A stretch of DNA of 11,511 nt from Euperipatoides rowelli (Eukaryota > Onychophora > Udeonychophora > Euonychophora > Peripatopsidae), in the NCBI GenBank assembly GCA_003024985.2, contig PXIH01S0030899.1. One strand, written 5' to 3'. Within the stretch, counting starts at the first letter, position 1, and each line of letters starts with the position of its first letter. A program made the position numbers and the translations under genes. A model generated the notes under the pieces. It was not told the origin of the DNA and did no database searches. It saw nothing but the letters and a program-made list of their open reading frames with translations. Positions 1 to 8,460 of the stretch are shown here, in pieces.

Positions 1-45
1 CTTTTGAAACAGTTTTGATAATTATAATAATTATTGAATTAGATA

Positions 46-118
46 AAAGTCGATTCTCAATCGACTTTGGAGTGGAACTGCTAATTGAAATTTGTCGACT
101 GAGACGACTTTGGAGTGG
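46..118 (+). repeat. Two-copy tandem repeat (43-bp spacing) with hairpins
   Basis: CGACTTTGGAGTGG occurs at 62-75 and again, exactly, at 105-118. Each copy is preceded by an inverted GTCG/CGAC pair. In the first, AAAGTCGATT (46-55) pairs perfectly with AATCGACTTT (59-68) around a CTC loop. In the second, only GTCG (94-97) and CGAC (105-108) still pair. This looks like a duplicated hairpin unit, with the second copy drifting or the window starting inside a longer array. Confidence 0.6.
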
Positions 119-120
119 GA

Positions 121-899
121 AGGGTTAATAGATTTAAAAAACTTTAACACCTATGAACAGCAAAATCATCAAAGATTGCCATTGTGTGTTGCCTGTTGGT
201 CTGCTCCTAAACCATTCTCTAATTTAATTCTATTTATATCTGGAATTAAAATGTTGCTGAAATATCGGCTTGTTGTTTACTCATTTGTCCACTGACTTAA
301 AAATATCAAGCATTGTATTTGTCCAGTGATTTATGCAAGTTAAAACTAAAATATTATAGTATAAGGTATTTCAGTTTAAAGAAGACTTTAAAGAACTCAG
401 ACAGCCAGACTAATAAATTGGATTTCAGTGATGTCGGCACCTTTATATACAGGGTTGATCTACTGTGGTTAATATTAACAAGTTTATTAAGACAGTATAC
501 TGTACTATTTATAGTAATCAACAGAATTTATTTACTGTATTCTATTATTATTTGAAGAAAAAAAAATAAACATTGTTAGTGATAGCTGGAAGGAAGAATT
601 ATTGTATTATGATGGGAATATATTAAAAAGAGTAACTTGTTTTCTTTATTTTATCTGAAATAAAGGAAATCTAATTTATTATCTCTGTTTTTGAGTGTAT
701 TTCAATATATTGAATAAATTATTCTTTTGTCTTAAAGGAACGGGGAACAATTTATTTTTGTTATAAGTTAAAAATTACAGCAAAGAAAATTAATGTATAA
801 AAGAAGGGTTATGATTACTGAAATTAAAGAGCATTTTAGCAGGAATTTTTAAATTTCAAACGTGAATTCATAAATTCGTAAATATGTGTTGATAGTAAA
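121..899. other. AT-rich intron sequence, nothing assigned
   Basis: Two short + strand open frames start in this stretch or just before it (92-295 and 313-555). They have no recognisable motif and an AT-driven composition, so I do not call them genes. TTTGTCCACTGA and TTTGTCCAGTGA lie about 38 bp apart near 282 and 320, but nothing longer repeats. Confidence 0.5.
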
Positions 900-1440
900 A
901 AGGCAAAAATAATCATTCGCAAAAAAAACATATACAGTCAAGCACCATTCAAGAAAGTATGAAGACCATGTTATACCTGGAATGACAACCTAAAGAGATA
1001 AATGAAGATCGACCCAAATCCACCAAAAGGGTGTATAGAAATAACAAAGGATAAACTCAGGGGGAAAAGAGAAAAAAAGGAGGGAAAGGGGGGAGGGGAG
1101 GAGAAAAATCCAAAATATTCTTCAACCAGCAAAATCTTCAAAAAAACAAGACTCGGTCTCACAAAAATCAATGAAGAAATGTCCATCTAAAAAGAAGAGA
1201 AAGAGAGGATTTAGAGGGAGCCAATGTAAAGCCATAGAGACAAAACCATAATAAGATAGGCAAACAAAATTACTACAGTTGAACATGATAAAAATTTGCA
1301 ATTCAAGGGAAAAATCAAGACAAAACACAAGATTGGAAAGCCTTAGGTAATTCAAAAGGAAGGGATAGACAGAAGAAAACCCAAGATAGAAGATTCAAGG
1401 GCCAAAATAAACAATAAAAAGGAATCAAATTAGTAGCCTA
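900..1440 (+). pseudogene. Purine-rich, T-poor block, possibly a LINE ORF1/ORF2 junction remnant
   Basis: By hand count, only about 63 of 420 bases from 1021 to 1440 are T (15%), far below the surrounding sequence. One + strand frame is open at 1045-1251 and encodes about 68 residues rich in Lys, Arg, Ser and Gln, ending CPSKKKRKRGFRGSQCKAIE. After the stop, the same frame continues at about 1267-1345 with KLLQLNMIKICNSREKSRQ. This loosely resembles the ILQWNxNGxxxxxEEL opening of Jockey/CR1-type endonucleases, with Trp changed to Leu. A basic ORF1 tail followed by an endonuclease start would be normal LINE order. The match is weak, and no later endonuclease motif follows before the composition reverts. 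Open frames on the opposite strand here are reverse shadows. Confidence 0.3.
1060..1103 (+). other. G-run cluster with possible G-quadruplex potential
   Basis: Runs of G at 1060-1064, 1082-1084, 1088-1093 and 1095-1098, followed by GG pairs, form the only G-rich patch in a very AT-rich window. Four runs of three or more can be counted, but the first loop is about 17 bases, so a quadruplex would be weak or two-layered. It lies within the purine-rich block. Confidence 0.35.
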
Positions 1441-2340
1441 CATGTTTAGTTTATAAATGTTTTACAGTACCTCAATTTTCATTAAATGTCTAGTGATTTG
1501 TTGTGTTGTATTGTCATGTGATGTCCTGTACAGACTCTGTGTGACTAGGTGTGAGCCATAGTGTGTTATCCATAAGATGATTGGTATATTGTGTAGCCCA
1601 TAATATCGGGAGTTGGTTACCCTCGCGGGGCCAGCAGTAACACTGAACGAAACGATTACTGATTTTCTATAATTTAGGTGATTTAAAAAATAATACAATA
1701 TCCCTATTGATGAACTTGCTAATTTAATAGATAATGAATTCTAATAAACTTCATTTGTTTTTTATAAGACACTTAGAAATTTGAACCTGATAAGCATTTA
1801 ATCTTATCTTTGCTCTTTTATTTAAAAAAAAAAGTTCAACAATTTATTTAAACATATTGTAGTCACGACTTTCAGTATAAAAAAAAATATAGAAAAGACT
1901 TCAAATGTATATAAATAACTATAATCACTAAAAATAATAATAATATCAGTTTAATAACTTCATATTTATAATTGCATTTAATATTAAATAAGATAAGCAA
2001 ACACTTCATTTTCTAAAATGAAATTTAAAAAATAAATTCCCATTACCAAAAAAATATACAGAACCGGTACCGTATTCTGTTTTTTTTTAATACATTACAT
2101 ATTTCTTATGATTTTAATTAATACAGTATATATTTACAAGAAATTAATTAATGCTGCAATTGTACGGCTGTTCTCTGCTAGAGATATTTCCTGTTCCTCT
2201 GTGCTCTAAAATAAAAAAAGATCAATAAATAGAAGGCAAAACTGATTATTTAGGCTAGTCTGGACACTTTTTTTTTTGTTCCAGCATTTAATTGTGAACT
2301 CAAGAAGTTCAAACAATATATTTCTAAATATCGCAGAATG
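1441..2340. other. AT-rich intron sequence with one GC-richer island
   Basis: The stretch is mostly AT-rich, with A and T homopolymers. At about 1500-1660 it becomes less AT-rich and contains a short GC patch (ACCCTCGCGGGGCCAG near 1620), which may be an old repeat fragment. I found no Pol III boxes, inverted repeats or coding frame there that would name it. Confidence 0.45.
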
Positions 2341-2720
2341 CCATCAAAGGGCGCCCCACCAAATAAGTGCTTCACACCTATTTTTTGTCCAAAGTTAAAG
2401 TGTGCTATCATCAAACATGTGCACCATCATCTCACTTAATATTTTTGATCCCTGTGAAAAAAATGTAAACTGTAGCCCTACCATGCACCAGTGACCTCCT
2501 AGTAAGCTTCAGGAAAGTGTCTCCATGTAACCCATATAGACTAAGTGTGCTGTTTTGAAAAAGTCTTTTAAACAATTCTGATTTTTAGCCAAACAAATGC
2601 ACCTGGGCAATTTTGCAGTGCATTGTGGTAAATCTAAGTTTCACAAGCATGGTGCCAAATAAGGGAGCTACCCTGTTTTTTTTGTCCCCAAAGAGTGATA
2701 AGTGCACTTGCACACTTGAT
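2341..2720. repeat. Unclassified repeat region with imperfect direct repeats about 296 bp apart
   Basis: CCAAATAAG, then about 13 variable bases, then TTTTTTGTCC, then AAAG and AAGTG occurs at about 2359-2403. A second copy with small gaps lies at about 2655-2705 (CCAAATAAG at 2655, TTTTTTGTCC ending at 2687). The DNA between is less AT-rich and less simple than its flanks, and contains a short GCAC-CTG/CAG-GTGC stem near 2600. This pattern suggests the ends of a mobile element or a large tandem duplication. No coding match is visible. It lies just downstream, on the minus strand, of the LINE's stop codon, so part of it could be LINE 3' tail. Confidence 0.4.
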
Positions 2721-2883
2721 CAGCATTCTATGGTACATAATATTCAAAATATTTCTTTATTTACTTAAAATTTTACAAAAAGTATTTTTGTTTTAGTAAT
2801 ATATCATCAAGTAGATTCCATGTAAAGTTGACATTTTCATTCTATATCTATAATAAACAATTCAATCACTCATTTAAGTACAG

Positions 2884-3174
2884 TTAGTTATTAATTAGTT
2901 TACAAAAAGTTGGGATGGAAGAATTGAGGTAGCTACTGGTTCTAATAAAGCTAGGAAAAAGCTTGTCTGAAGATCTAGTCTTCAAACCGGAAACTTCATA
3001 CCGAGTTTTAGGTAGAAATTCACTAAATTTTTTGAAAAATGACTTATCAAATTTAACTGTGATAGTCCACCTTCTTTCATTAAGAGATTCTAGACAGAAG
3101 GTGGTCAAAGCACTAGAGTAATCCTCATATTCAGATCCCAATGACCACATGTTTCTGAAAATCCTCAATTTCAT
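2884..3174 (-). pseudogene. LINE ORF2 C-terminal domain remnant
   Basis: From about 3132 downward the minus strand reads EYEDYSSALTTFCLESLNERR, then TVKFDKSFFKKF, FLPKTRYEV and SSIPTFCKLINN, then TAA at 2884-2886. It is open for about 83 codons. This is the usual tail after the thumb in CR1/L2-like LINEs: YxxAL, LxSLxxRR, a phenylalanine-rich helix, a basic TR segment and a terminal SxIPxxxxLxN. The first 14 codons of the open frame overlap the thumb in another frame and are not native. After the stop, the minus strand becomes AT-rich and shows an AATAAA at about 2756-2761 that could be the element's polyadenylation signal. No clear target-site duplication is visible. Confidence 0.7.
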
Positions 3175-3480
3175 CAGACTGACCCAAAGTCAAAGATAGA
3201 GATCAAACAGGACATCCAAATTCAAGTACTGGTCTAATATATGATTTATATATCAAAGTCATAACTTTGAAAGAAGCATGAACACCTCTAAGTTTATAAA
3301 TGATAAATAATCGCCGACTAGCTTTATTAATAATATAATCAATGTGAATCTGTCATTTAAAGCCATCCTCTATAATAAGGCCCAACATCTTACAATGATT
3401 AACAATATCAATATCATTATCCAAATTAAAATTGAAAAAATTTAAAGCTGATAGCTGCTTTTTGATATTTAAAAACAGTG
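3132..3480 (-). pseudogene. LINE reverse transcriptase post-palm/thumb remnant
   Basis: The minus strand reads LNIKKQLSALNF, then KMLGLIIEDGFK (KMLG at 3380-3391), HIDYIINKASRRL, YKSYIRPVLEFG (YIRPVLEFG at 3215-3241), then LTLGQSDEIEDFQKH. These are the hallmark steps KLLGVxI, HIxxxxxKAxRRL, YxxYIRPVLEYxxPVW and LTxxQxxxIExxQKR of CR1/L2/Jockey-type LINEs. Two in-frame TGA stops (3353-3355 and 3203-3205) each stand where the family has Trp, consistent with single TGG to TGA changes. A frameshift at about 3132-3140 separates this block from the C-terminal domain. This is the strongest family match in the element. Confidence 0.85.
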
Positions 3481-3666
3481 GTAATGAATTTTTAAATATT
3501 CCAAAATGTTCTCTAGAGTTTTAGCATTGCAATTTAGATTCTGTGTGTATTCTTTATTTACTAATAATATGTAATCACCCAATTCTTTATTAAATATTAT
3601 CCAATCTCCCATTACAAACTCATCACACAAGAACATTTTAAAGAAGAATGTACATTTATATATCAT
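3469..3666 (-). pseudogene. LINE reverse transcriptase palm remnant (YxDD region)
   Basis: This is a 65-residue open stretch on the minus strand. LGDYILLV (residues 29-36; LGDY at 3571-3582) aligns in position and hydrophobic pattern with the reverse transcriptase catalytic YADDxxLL strand, with the second Asp replaced by Tyr. Before it lies FLCDEFV, at the spot where LINEs usually read LFxIYINDL. After it, TLENILEYLKIHYHC fits the helix that precedes LNxxK. A one-base shift near 3470-3480 then joins to LNIKKQLSALNF, which is the LNxxKT step of the thumb. The assignment rests on order and spacing more than on identity. The loss of the DD pair and the frameshift make it non-functional. Confidence 0.5.
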
Positions 3667-3849
3667 ATTATATTAATAAACATTGTATTTTAATGCTGGA
3701 TGGAATATGATATGCTTTGAAACAGTGTAATGTTGATCATAGACATATTCTCTATCTATTGTAAATTAATGCAAGAATGATCAGAAAAATGTTATAATTT
3801 CACAAAAAAAATAAGATTTTATTAATAACTCATATGTAATGAATATATA
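3667..3849 (-). other. Unassigned segment between the two LINE blocks
   Basis: Between the endonuclease GDFN block and the palm remnant, about 180 bp of AT-rich sequence has many stops in all minus-strand frames. An intact LINE would carry roughly a kilobase here, including the fingers and most palm motifs. The segment is therefore either the scar of an internal deletion or the boundary between two separate insertions. Confidence 0.5.
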
Positions 3850-4390
3850 GTTAGTTCATCTTCAAGACAGAATATTGTGTGATTCTTGTATATGTTTTAA
3901 AATTGTCATTAACACACAATCAACAATTTTTCTTGATTTGATGAATTGATCGAAAAACTTTAAGTTGTCTATATTTGTAAAATTAAAGTCCCCTTATTAT
4001 TTTTCTGATTATATATTTTAATTAAAATTTTTGATAGTTTTTGGTTGATTATTAGGTCCATAAAAAGTAATGACTGATTTCCATTAATATATGTTTTCAT
4101 AATTCTTCTTCTGGGAGACATATAAAATAGAGTTGGTTCCGAAATGAAAGTACCTTTTTAATTACCGGTATTAACATAGCTCCTTGTAACGAGATGTTTC
4201 TGTAGTTAATTATAAAATAACCATTCTCAATTTAGTTAAGACCAATCTTGGATAATTTCTTAAGTTTTGTCTTCTGAAAGATGCATATGGTGTGATTATA
4301 TTTTTAATACTGTATATTTTAAAATAGATTGTCTTTTGGAATAGGAGTTAGGCAGTTTAAAGATATTTTTTTTATCTCATTCATCATTAA
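3850..4390 (-). pseudogene. LINE endonuclease (APE-type) remnant, N-terminal part
   Basis: The frame can be followed with interruptions from a candidate Met at about 4388. ISLNC (4352-4366) matches the first strand of APE endonucleases, where Asn is conserved. FQKTK (4265-4279) sits where LQETH is expected, so the catalytic Glu position reads Lys. Next come GYFIINY and LQGAMLIP at the usual SRGVAIL position, then an arginine-rich SPRRR segment, YGPNN (4048-4062) and GDFN (3982-3993). GDFN carries the Asp/Asn pair of the active site. Several stops lie between YGPNN and GDFN, and one frame change is needed before YGPNN. The C-terminal SDH part is missing. The role in an intact element is nicking target DNA for target-primed reverse transcription; this copy is inactive. 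The YGPNN pattern resembles L1/Tx1-type elements, but I cannot assign the clade firmly. Confidence 0.65.
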
Positions 4391-4419
4391 GTTTCACTTT
4401 TAAAATAATTCAATATTTT

Positions 4420-4837
4420 TGTCAAAAAATTAATCTTTGTTTTGATTAATTTTTATTTCTTCATTGTTGAAGTCTATTTTTAGGATTTTGTATTTTTTTC
4501 TACTATTATTTCTTTGTTTATTTTTCTAAGTGGGGAACTTTGATTCATTTTGGGATTGTCAACTATTGGAATATATTTACTCAATCCTCTATTTTGTTTT
4601 TTTGTTTGCACCATTTAAAGATTGATTGGTTTCCAACATTTTTTGAAAGTCATTATCTGTTTTTCTAATCTTTTGATTCTGAATTATTATCATCCCTTAT
4701 TATCTGATGTTTTGATTCGGAGTGTGTCTAGAAAAGGAATCAGATCCCATTTTAGTTTTGGTAGGCTCTGTAATAAAGATAGGCTGACCTAAGGAAAGTC
4801 TAGTTCCATAATTAATTATACTATCTAACTGAAGCTT
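4420..4837 (-). pseudogene. Possible ORF1 or 5' region of the minus-strand LINE
   Basis: Upstream of the endonuclease block, the minus strand stays strikingly A-rich, as LINE sense strands often are. The 4700-4837 part has an open run of about 44 codons including GTRLSLGQPIFITEPTK and SDSFSRHTPNQNIR. A lower part (about 4440-4660) has short open pieces rich in Asn, Lys and Gln. I do not recognise a zinc knuckle, RRM or coiled-coil motif. The link to the LINE is by position, strand and composition only. It could instead be unrelated intron sequence. Confidence 0.3.
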
Positions 4838-5095
4838 TTATCAATATTTCTTCTATAATAATACAGTTCTTAAACCATTAACAAACATAATCATTTAAAT
4901 ATACCTTCCATATTATATTGATAAATCATTTACATGAATCAGATGTAGACTAGCATAGGTTTTAATAGTTATCCTTGTTGTCATACATTTTCCAATTAGT
5001 GCAGCTGCCTGAGTATTTTTGCAGAATTGTGCATTTTTTGACAAAGTGTATGAAATGTTTACCATAGCTAGTATATAACATAATGTTTATATTTA

Positions 5096-5441
5096 GATGT
5101 GGAGGGAAATTTTATTTGACCTCTGTGGTTAGCTAGAGGTCGTTGTTGTAGGGGCACTTCAACAAAAATTAGAAAATATTCAGTCAAAAAATGCTCTAAT
5201 TCGATGGTGCATCATTCTGCTCAGGTCTATGACTTCACATACTACCCAGAATTCATTCCTGAACATATCCCCATCAAAACATTAAAGAAGCAATTGTATC
5301 TGCCATCTTGAATTTTTCAAAATTACCCAAAATGTATCCGAAATCATCCAAAAGCATTCTGGGTACTAGGATACGATGATTTCTGAAGTTTCCCTTCGAC
5401 AAATTCAGAAATGATGTCAAAATCTGACTTTCCTCCACATC
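5096..5441. mobile_element. MITE-like non-autonomous element with inverted termini and nested palindromes
   Basis: GATGTGGAGGGAAA (5096-5109) is mirrored by TTTCCTCCACATC (5429-5441), a 13-14 bp terminal inverted repeat with one gap. Similar ATTTGAC and ATTTTGAC words lie further in. A further pairing of TATATTTA just outside both ends suggests the true ends may extend outward. Inside are perfect stems: GACCTCT (5118-5124) with AGAGGTC (5135-5141), TACCCAGAAT (5243-5252) with ATTCTGGGTA (5356-5365), GAAATCATC (5340-5348) with GATGATTTC (5375-5383), and ATTTCTGAA (5379-5387) with TTCAGAAAT (5404-5412). There is no coding frame. The family is not recognised, and no clean target duplication is seen. 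Confidence 0.5.
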
Positions 5442-8362
5442 AAATTTTAAATATAACGGTTCATACTACCTGTGGTAGAAATTTCATACTTTTATCATAA
5501 AGTGAACAATTGTTCTGGTTAACAGCTGTACTAAATGTATTTATTTATTTAACCCATTAAATTTTTATAACTCTTTACTTAAATATTTTTTTTTTTAAAA
5601 AAAGTGTATTTCATGACAATAATAGAAGTATAATAAAAATCAGTAGCCCATATACACACTAATTAATTCATTAACACAGTGTCATACAATTTTTTTCAGA
5701 TCTCTTCTTATTAGCATGTTGAAAAAGATTTGATAAAATATTTAAAAAAAATCAACAATAATGGAGGCAGTATATTTTGTAATTTATATAATGATAAAAG
5801 TTAGACTAAGATGGGAAATAAGTTTACATTCATTTAGGCTAAATTAATTTATTTGCAACTACTGCCATTTATTACTTTGTTTTGTAAGTTATAAATGTTT
5901 AAGTAATAATAATGTTGTAATTTTATTAGTACGTATTACATGTAAATTGTGATTAATGGAGAGAAATAAATATTTATATTGTATTTTTATTATTTTTAAT
6001 GTTTAGACAGGCCTTGGTAAAGCATAATTTTATTTGATATAAAAAGAATTTGTGTTTAAGAAAAGAATAGATAAATATTATTTGTAATTAGTTATTTTTA
6101 AATACAAGGTCCGTTTTTTTTTATTTTTTATAAAGCTCTTGAAATGTCAGGTGACATAATGTATGCATGTAAACATAAAGAGGGAACCAATAAGGAGTGA
6201 AAGGTGTTAGAAAAATTAGCCTATCCTGTCAGGATGATCTAAGGATTTTTTTTTTGAACTGTTGGAAAAGTGTGCATGTTCCAGAAAGCAGCTAAAAATT
6301 AAGATCCAAAAAATAAACAGTCCAAAATTAAATTTACAGTACGAAGCCATAAGTAAAATTGAGAATATTATTTTCTAATTATATTTACATAGGAGCAGCA
6401 GCAGCACATTATAACATTTTTTCAAAATAGAAAGAAGTAAAGTGCAAAGCTTATTTCATGTGAAGTAATTGTTAGAAGGTCAAATAATTTTCCAGCCAAG
6501 ACCAATAAGAAGTTAGAGAGAAAGCCTGTCATTTCCACTAACATTTATATTTATTTCGCATGTAAGCTTTGAAATGATTTCAGTATTTTATTAGTCTTGG
6601 GAGGAAGCAAAGTTGCACCACCAATTGAATTTCAGAGTATATTCCAGAAGTTAGTTCCATGAGAAGCTCAAGAGTAGTTTATTCAAGATGAACATCCATG
6701 GAAGTTTTTTACATTTATAGCTGATAAGATTTTGTTTCTACTATTATTGTTGAAGTTTCCTGTATTTCTAATCATTTGAATCAAGTACTTCAAGGAGGAG
6801 TTTATGGATGAGCAACTATAGAATAAAATACTCTATTTAATTATTTATACTATTCAAGGAATATGTTTGATTGTCATTTAATTGTTATACATACAATTGA
6901 AGTACGCAGAGTAATATTTATACGATATCTCCTGCTTAATCAATTTTAAAAAAGTATAAAGAGTATTGGGCATTAAGTTCATCATATATTTAACATTGTT
7001 TATTAGTACATCTATTATTCTCTATCAAGATTACACTGCTATTAATCATTTAATATTCTTGCACTGAAAAACACACACATTGTTATTTCATAGTACTCAG
7101 TTCATTTATCCAATCAACACCTATCATAATCTAGCCATTCCACTAATCATCAGGGAAGAGCGATCTAACAGTTTTGTATAGTAATAGCTTGAAAAGTCGA
7201 ATTTTGTAAAGTCACAATAGATTTTAATTCCCGTGTTTTTATTGTGAAACATATTTAAAATATTTTATTTATATAATTTGGAGTTGTGTGTGATTTTAGT
7301 TTTAGTATTTTTTTTATTTTATTGTGGGGAAAGTCTATATTGCACCCTGAATTAGGAAAAAGACAGTGTCACATTCAGTGCTACATTAGTTTACATATTA
7401 TTATTTTTGTTTATTTGTTTTGTTTGATTTAGAACACCAGGTGGTGCTCATTGTTATAGTAAATTTTTTATATATAATTCCTGTGAAGCTCATTCAACAA
7501 AGAGATAGTTTTAGGTTTGCTATTATAATATTTTCCTATAATATTAGTCATTCAAAATTTATAAATACTATAACTTTGAATTGTTATGTGATCAAAGTTT
7601 GAAAGTGAAAAATCTTCAAGCAGGTGCGAGAAATGAAATTCCTGACATGTCTGAATAATACCAAGGTACAGTAATGATAAGTGTGTCTCAGTAGAGATAT
7701 AGATATCAGCTGTTACAGTGTATGCAATTCTAAAAGAAGTATTGATTATCATTTTGTTGATGGTGATAAGAATAAATAAATAAAACATCTGGTCGAAATA
7801 ATAAGAGAAATTATTTATAGTAATATGGAAAACAATTATAATGCCTTTTATTTTTCAGAGCAGGGCATATCAAGGGGGAGGGATATTAATAATTAGATTT
7901 ATTATTAGTGCATTAAACAAATAAATTTATTTTAACCAAAAAAAATTATGAAATGTATTAAATACTGTATTAGTAGATTTAAAAAATTAAAATATATTGA
8001 TCCTTGTGGTTATAATGGATTCCACAATGTTGTAAATCATTGATATATAATACAGCATTATAAAATCCAAAACCAAGTATCTGGGTATTTGTAATTTGTA
8101 AACCTTTTCCAAATACAGGCTACCTGGATATTTTGTAAAATTGCATATTTTTATATACTGTGTATAATTCCACTAAACATTCAGAATTGTTATTAGATTT
8201 AAAAAAATCGCTGACAAAAATATTTTATTTCTAAAGTGGGTAAATATTTCTTTAATATATATTTTTTTTATTATTATTGTTAAAATAAATGAATGCAATT
8301 CATCTTATGGTCTTATATCTACATTTAAATGTTTTTTTAGCATATAATCCAACAAAACTTTA
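5442..8362. other. Long AT-rich intron stretch without recognisable genes
   Basis: Nearly 3 kb of AT-rich DNA with many homopolymers and stops in all frames. The section at about 6150-6720 is slightly less AT-rich and less simple, and may hide an old repeat, but no protein motif, terminal repeat or Pol III box stands out. Short open frames at 7420-7602 (+) and 7552-7788 (-) are hydrophobic or AT-driven and unsupported. Confidence 0.5.
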
Positions 8363-8460
8363 ATTATTATTATTATCATCATCATCATCATCATCATGAC
8401 GATGATGTTGTTGTTGTTGCTGATGATGGTGATGATATATGATTATTATTATTATTATTA
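8363..8460. repeat. Compound trinucleotide microsatellite with inverted symmetry
   Basis: The array runs (ATT)4 at 8363-8374, (ATC)7 at 8375-8395, a short GATGATG block, about four to five TTG units, an interrupted GAT/GGT block at about 8422-8436, then about six ATT units at 8442-8460. The ATC arm on the left and the GAT-type arm on the right are complementary, so a single strand could fold with the TTG tract as loop. This is probably a hypervariable locus. Confidence 0.85.

Larger units (their letters stand above)
2884..4390 (-). mobile_element. Degraded, internally deleted non-LTR retrotransposon (LINE), minus strand
   Basis: Translated piecewise along the minus strand, this stretch gives LINE protein blocks in the expected order: endonuclease start and GDFN block (about 4390-3850), a non-matching gap (3850-3667), a YxDD-like palm region (3666-3469), the post-palm thumb (about 3475-3130) and the C-terminal domain ending at a TAA (2884-2886). 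It has several stops and at least three frame changes, so it is a fossil. Roughly 1 kb of a normal ORF2 (the endonuclease C-terminus and most reverse transcriptase fingers and palm) is absent. The thumb and C-terminus look CR1/L2/Jockey-like, whereas the endonuclease YGPNN resembles L1/Tx1-type elements. It may therefore be one deleted copy or two adjacent fragments in the same orientation. Nothing suggests that it serves the host gene, which runs on the opposite strand. Confidence 0.75.

Noticed and set aside
92-295. Open frame of 67 codons on the + strand
   Set aside because: It has no recognisable motif and no splice or start context, and it overlaps the hairpin repeat. Its length is within chance.
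313-555. Open frame of 80 codons on the + strand
   Set aside because: Its composition is typical of translated AT-rich DNA (Leu, Ile, Tyr, Lys), and no domain or homology is recognised.
971-1355. Two minus-strand open frames rich in Phe, Ser and Leu
   Set aside because: They are reverse-strand shadows of the purine-rich block; the residue make-up simply reflects a T/C-rich strand.
1540-1650. Possible tRNA-derived SINE around the ACCCTCGCGGGG patch
   Set aside because: No sequence matching both A and B boxes at acceptable spacing was found, and there is no A-tail.
1462-1698. Minus-strand open frame of 78 codons
   Set aside because: There is no motif, it overlaps a GC-richer patch that avoids stops by composition, and there is no splice-site support.
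7420-7788. Open frames at 7420-7602 (+) and 7552-7788 (-), the first after a T-rich tract ending in AG
   Set aside because: The peptides are hydrophobic and AT-driven with no SAAL1-like content, and there is no donor at a sensible frame.
7845-7900. Acceptor-like TTTATTTTTCAG followed by AGCAGGGC
   Set aside because: No frame stays open with a donor, and the sequence does not resemble SAAL1 or another known protein.
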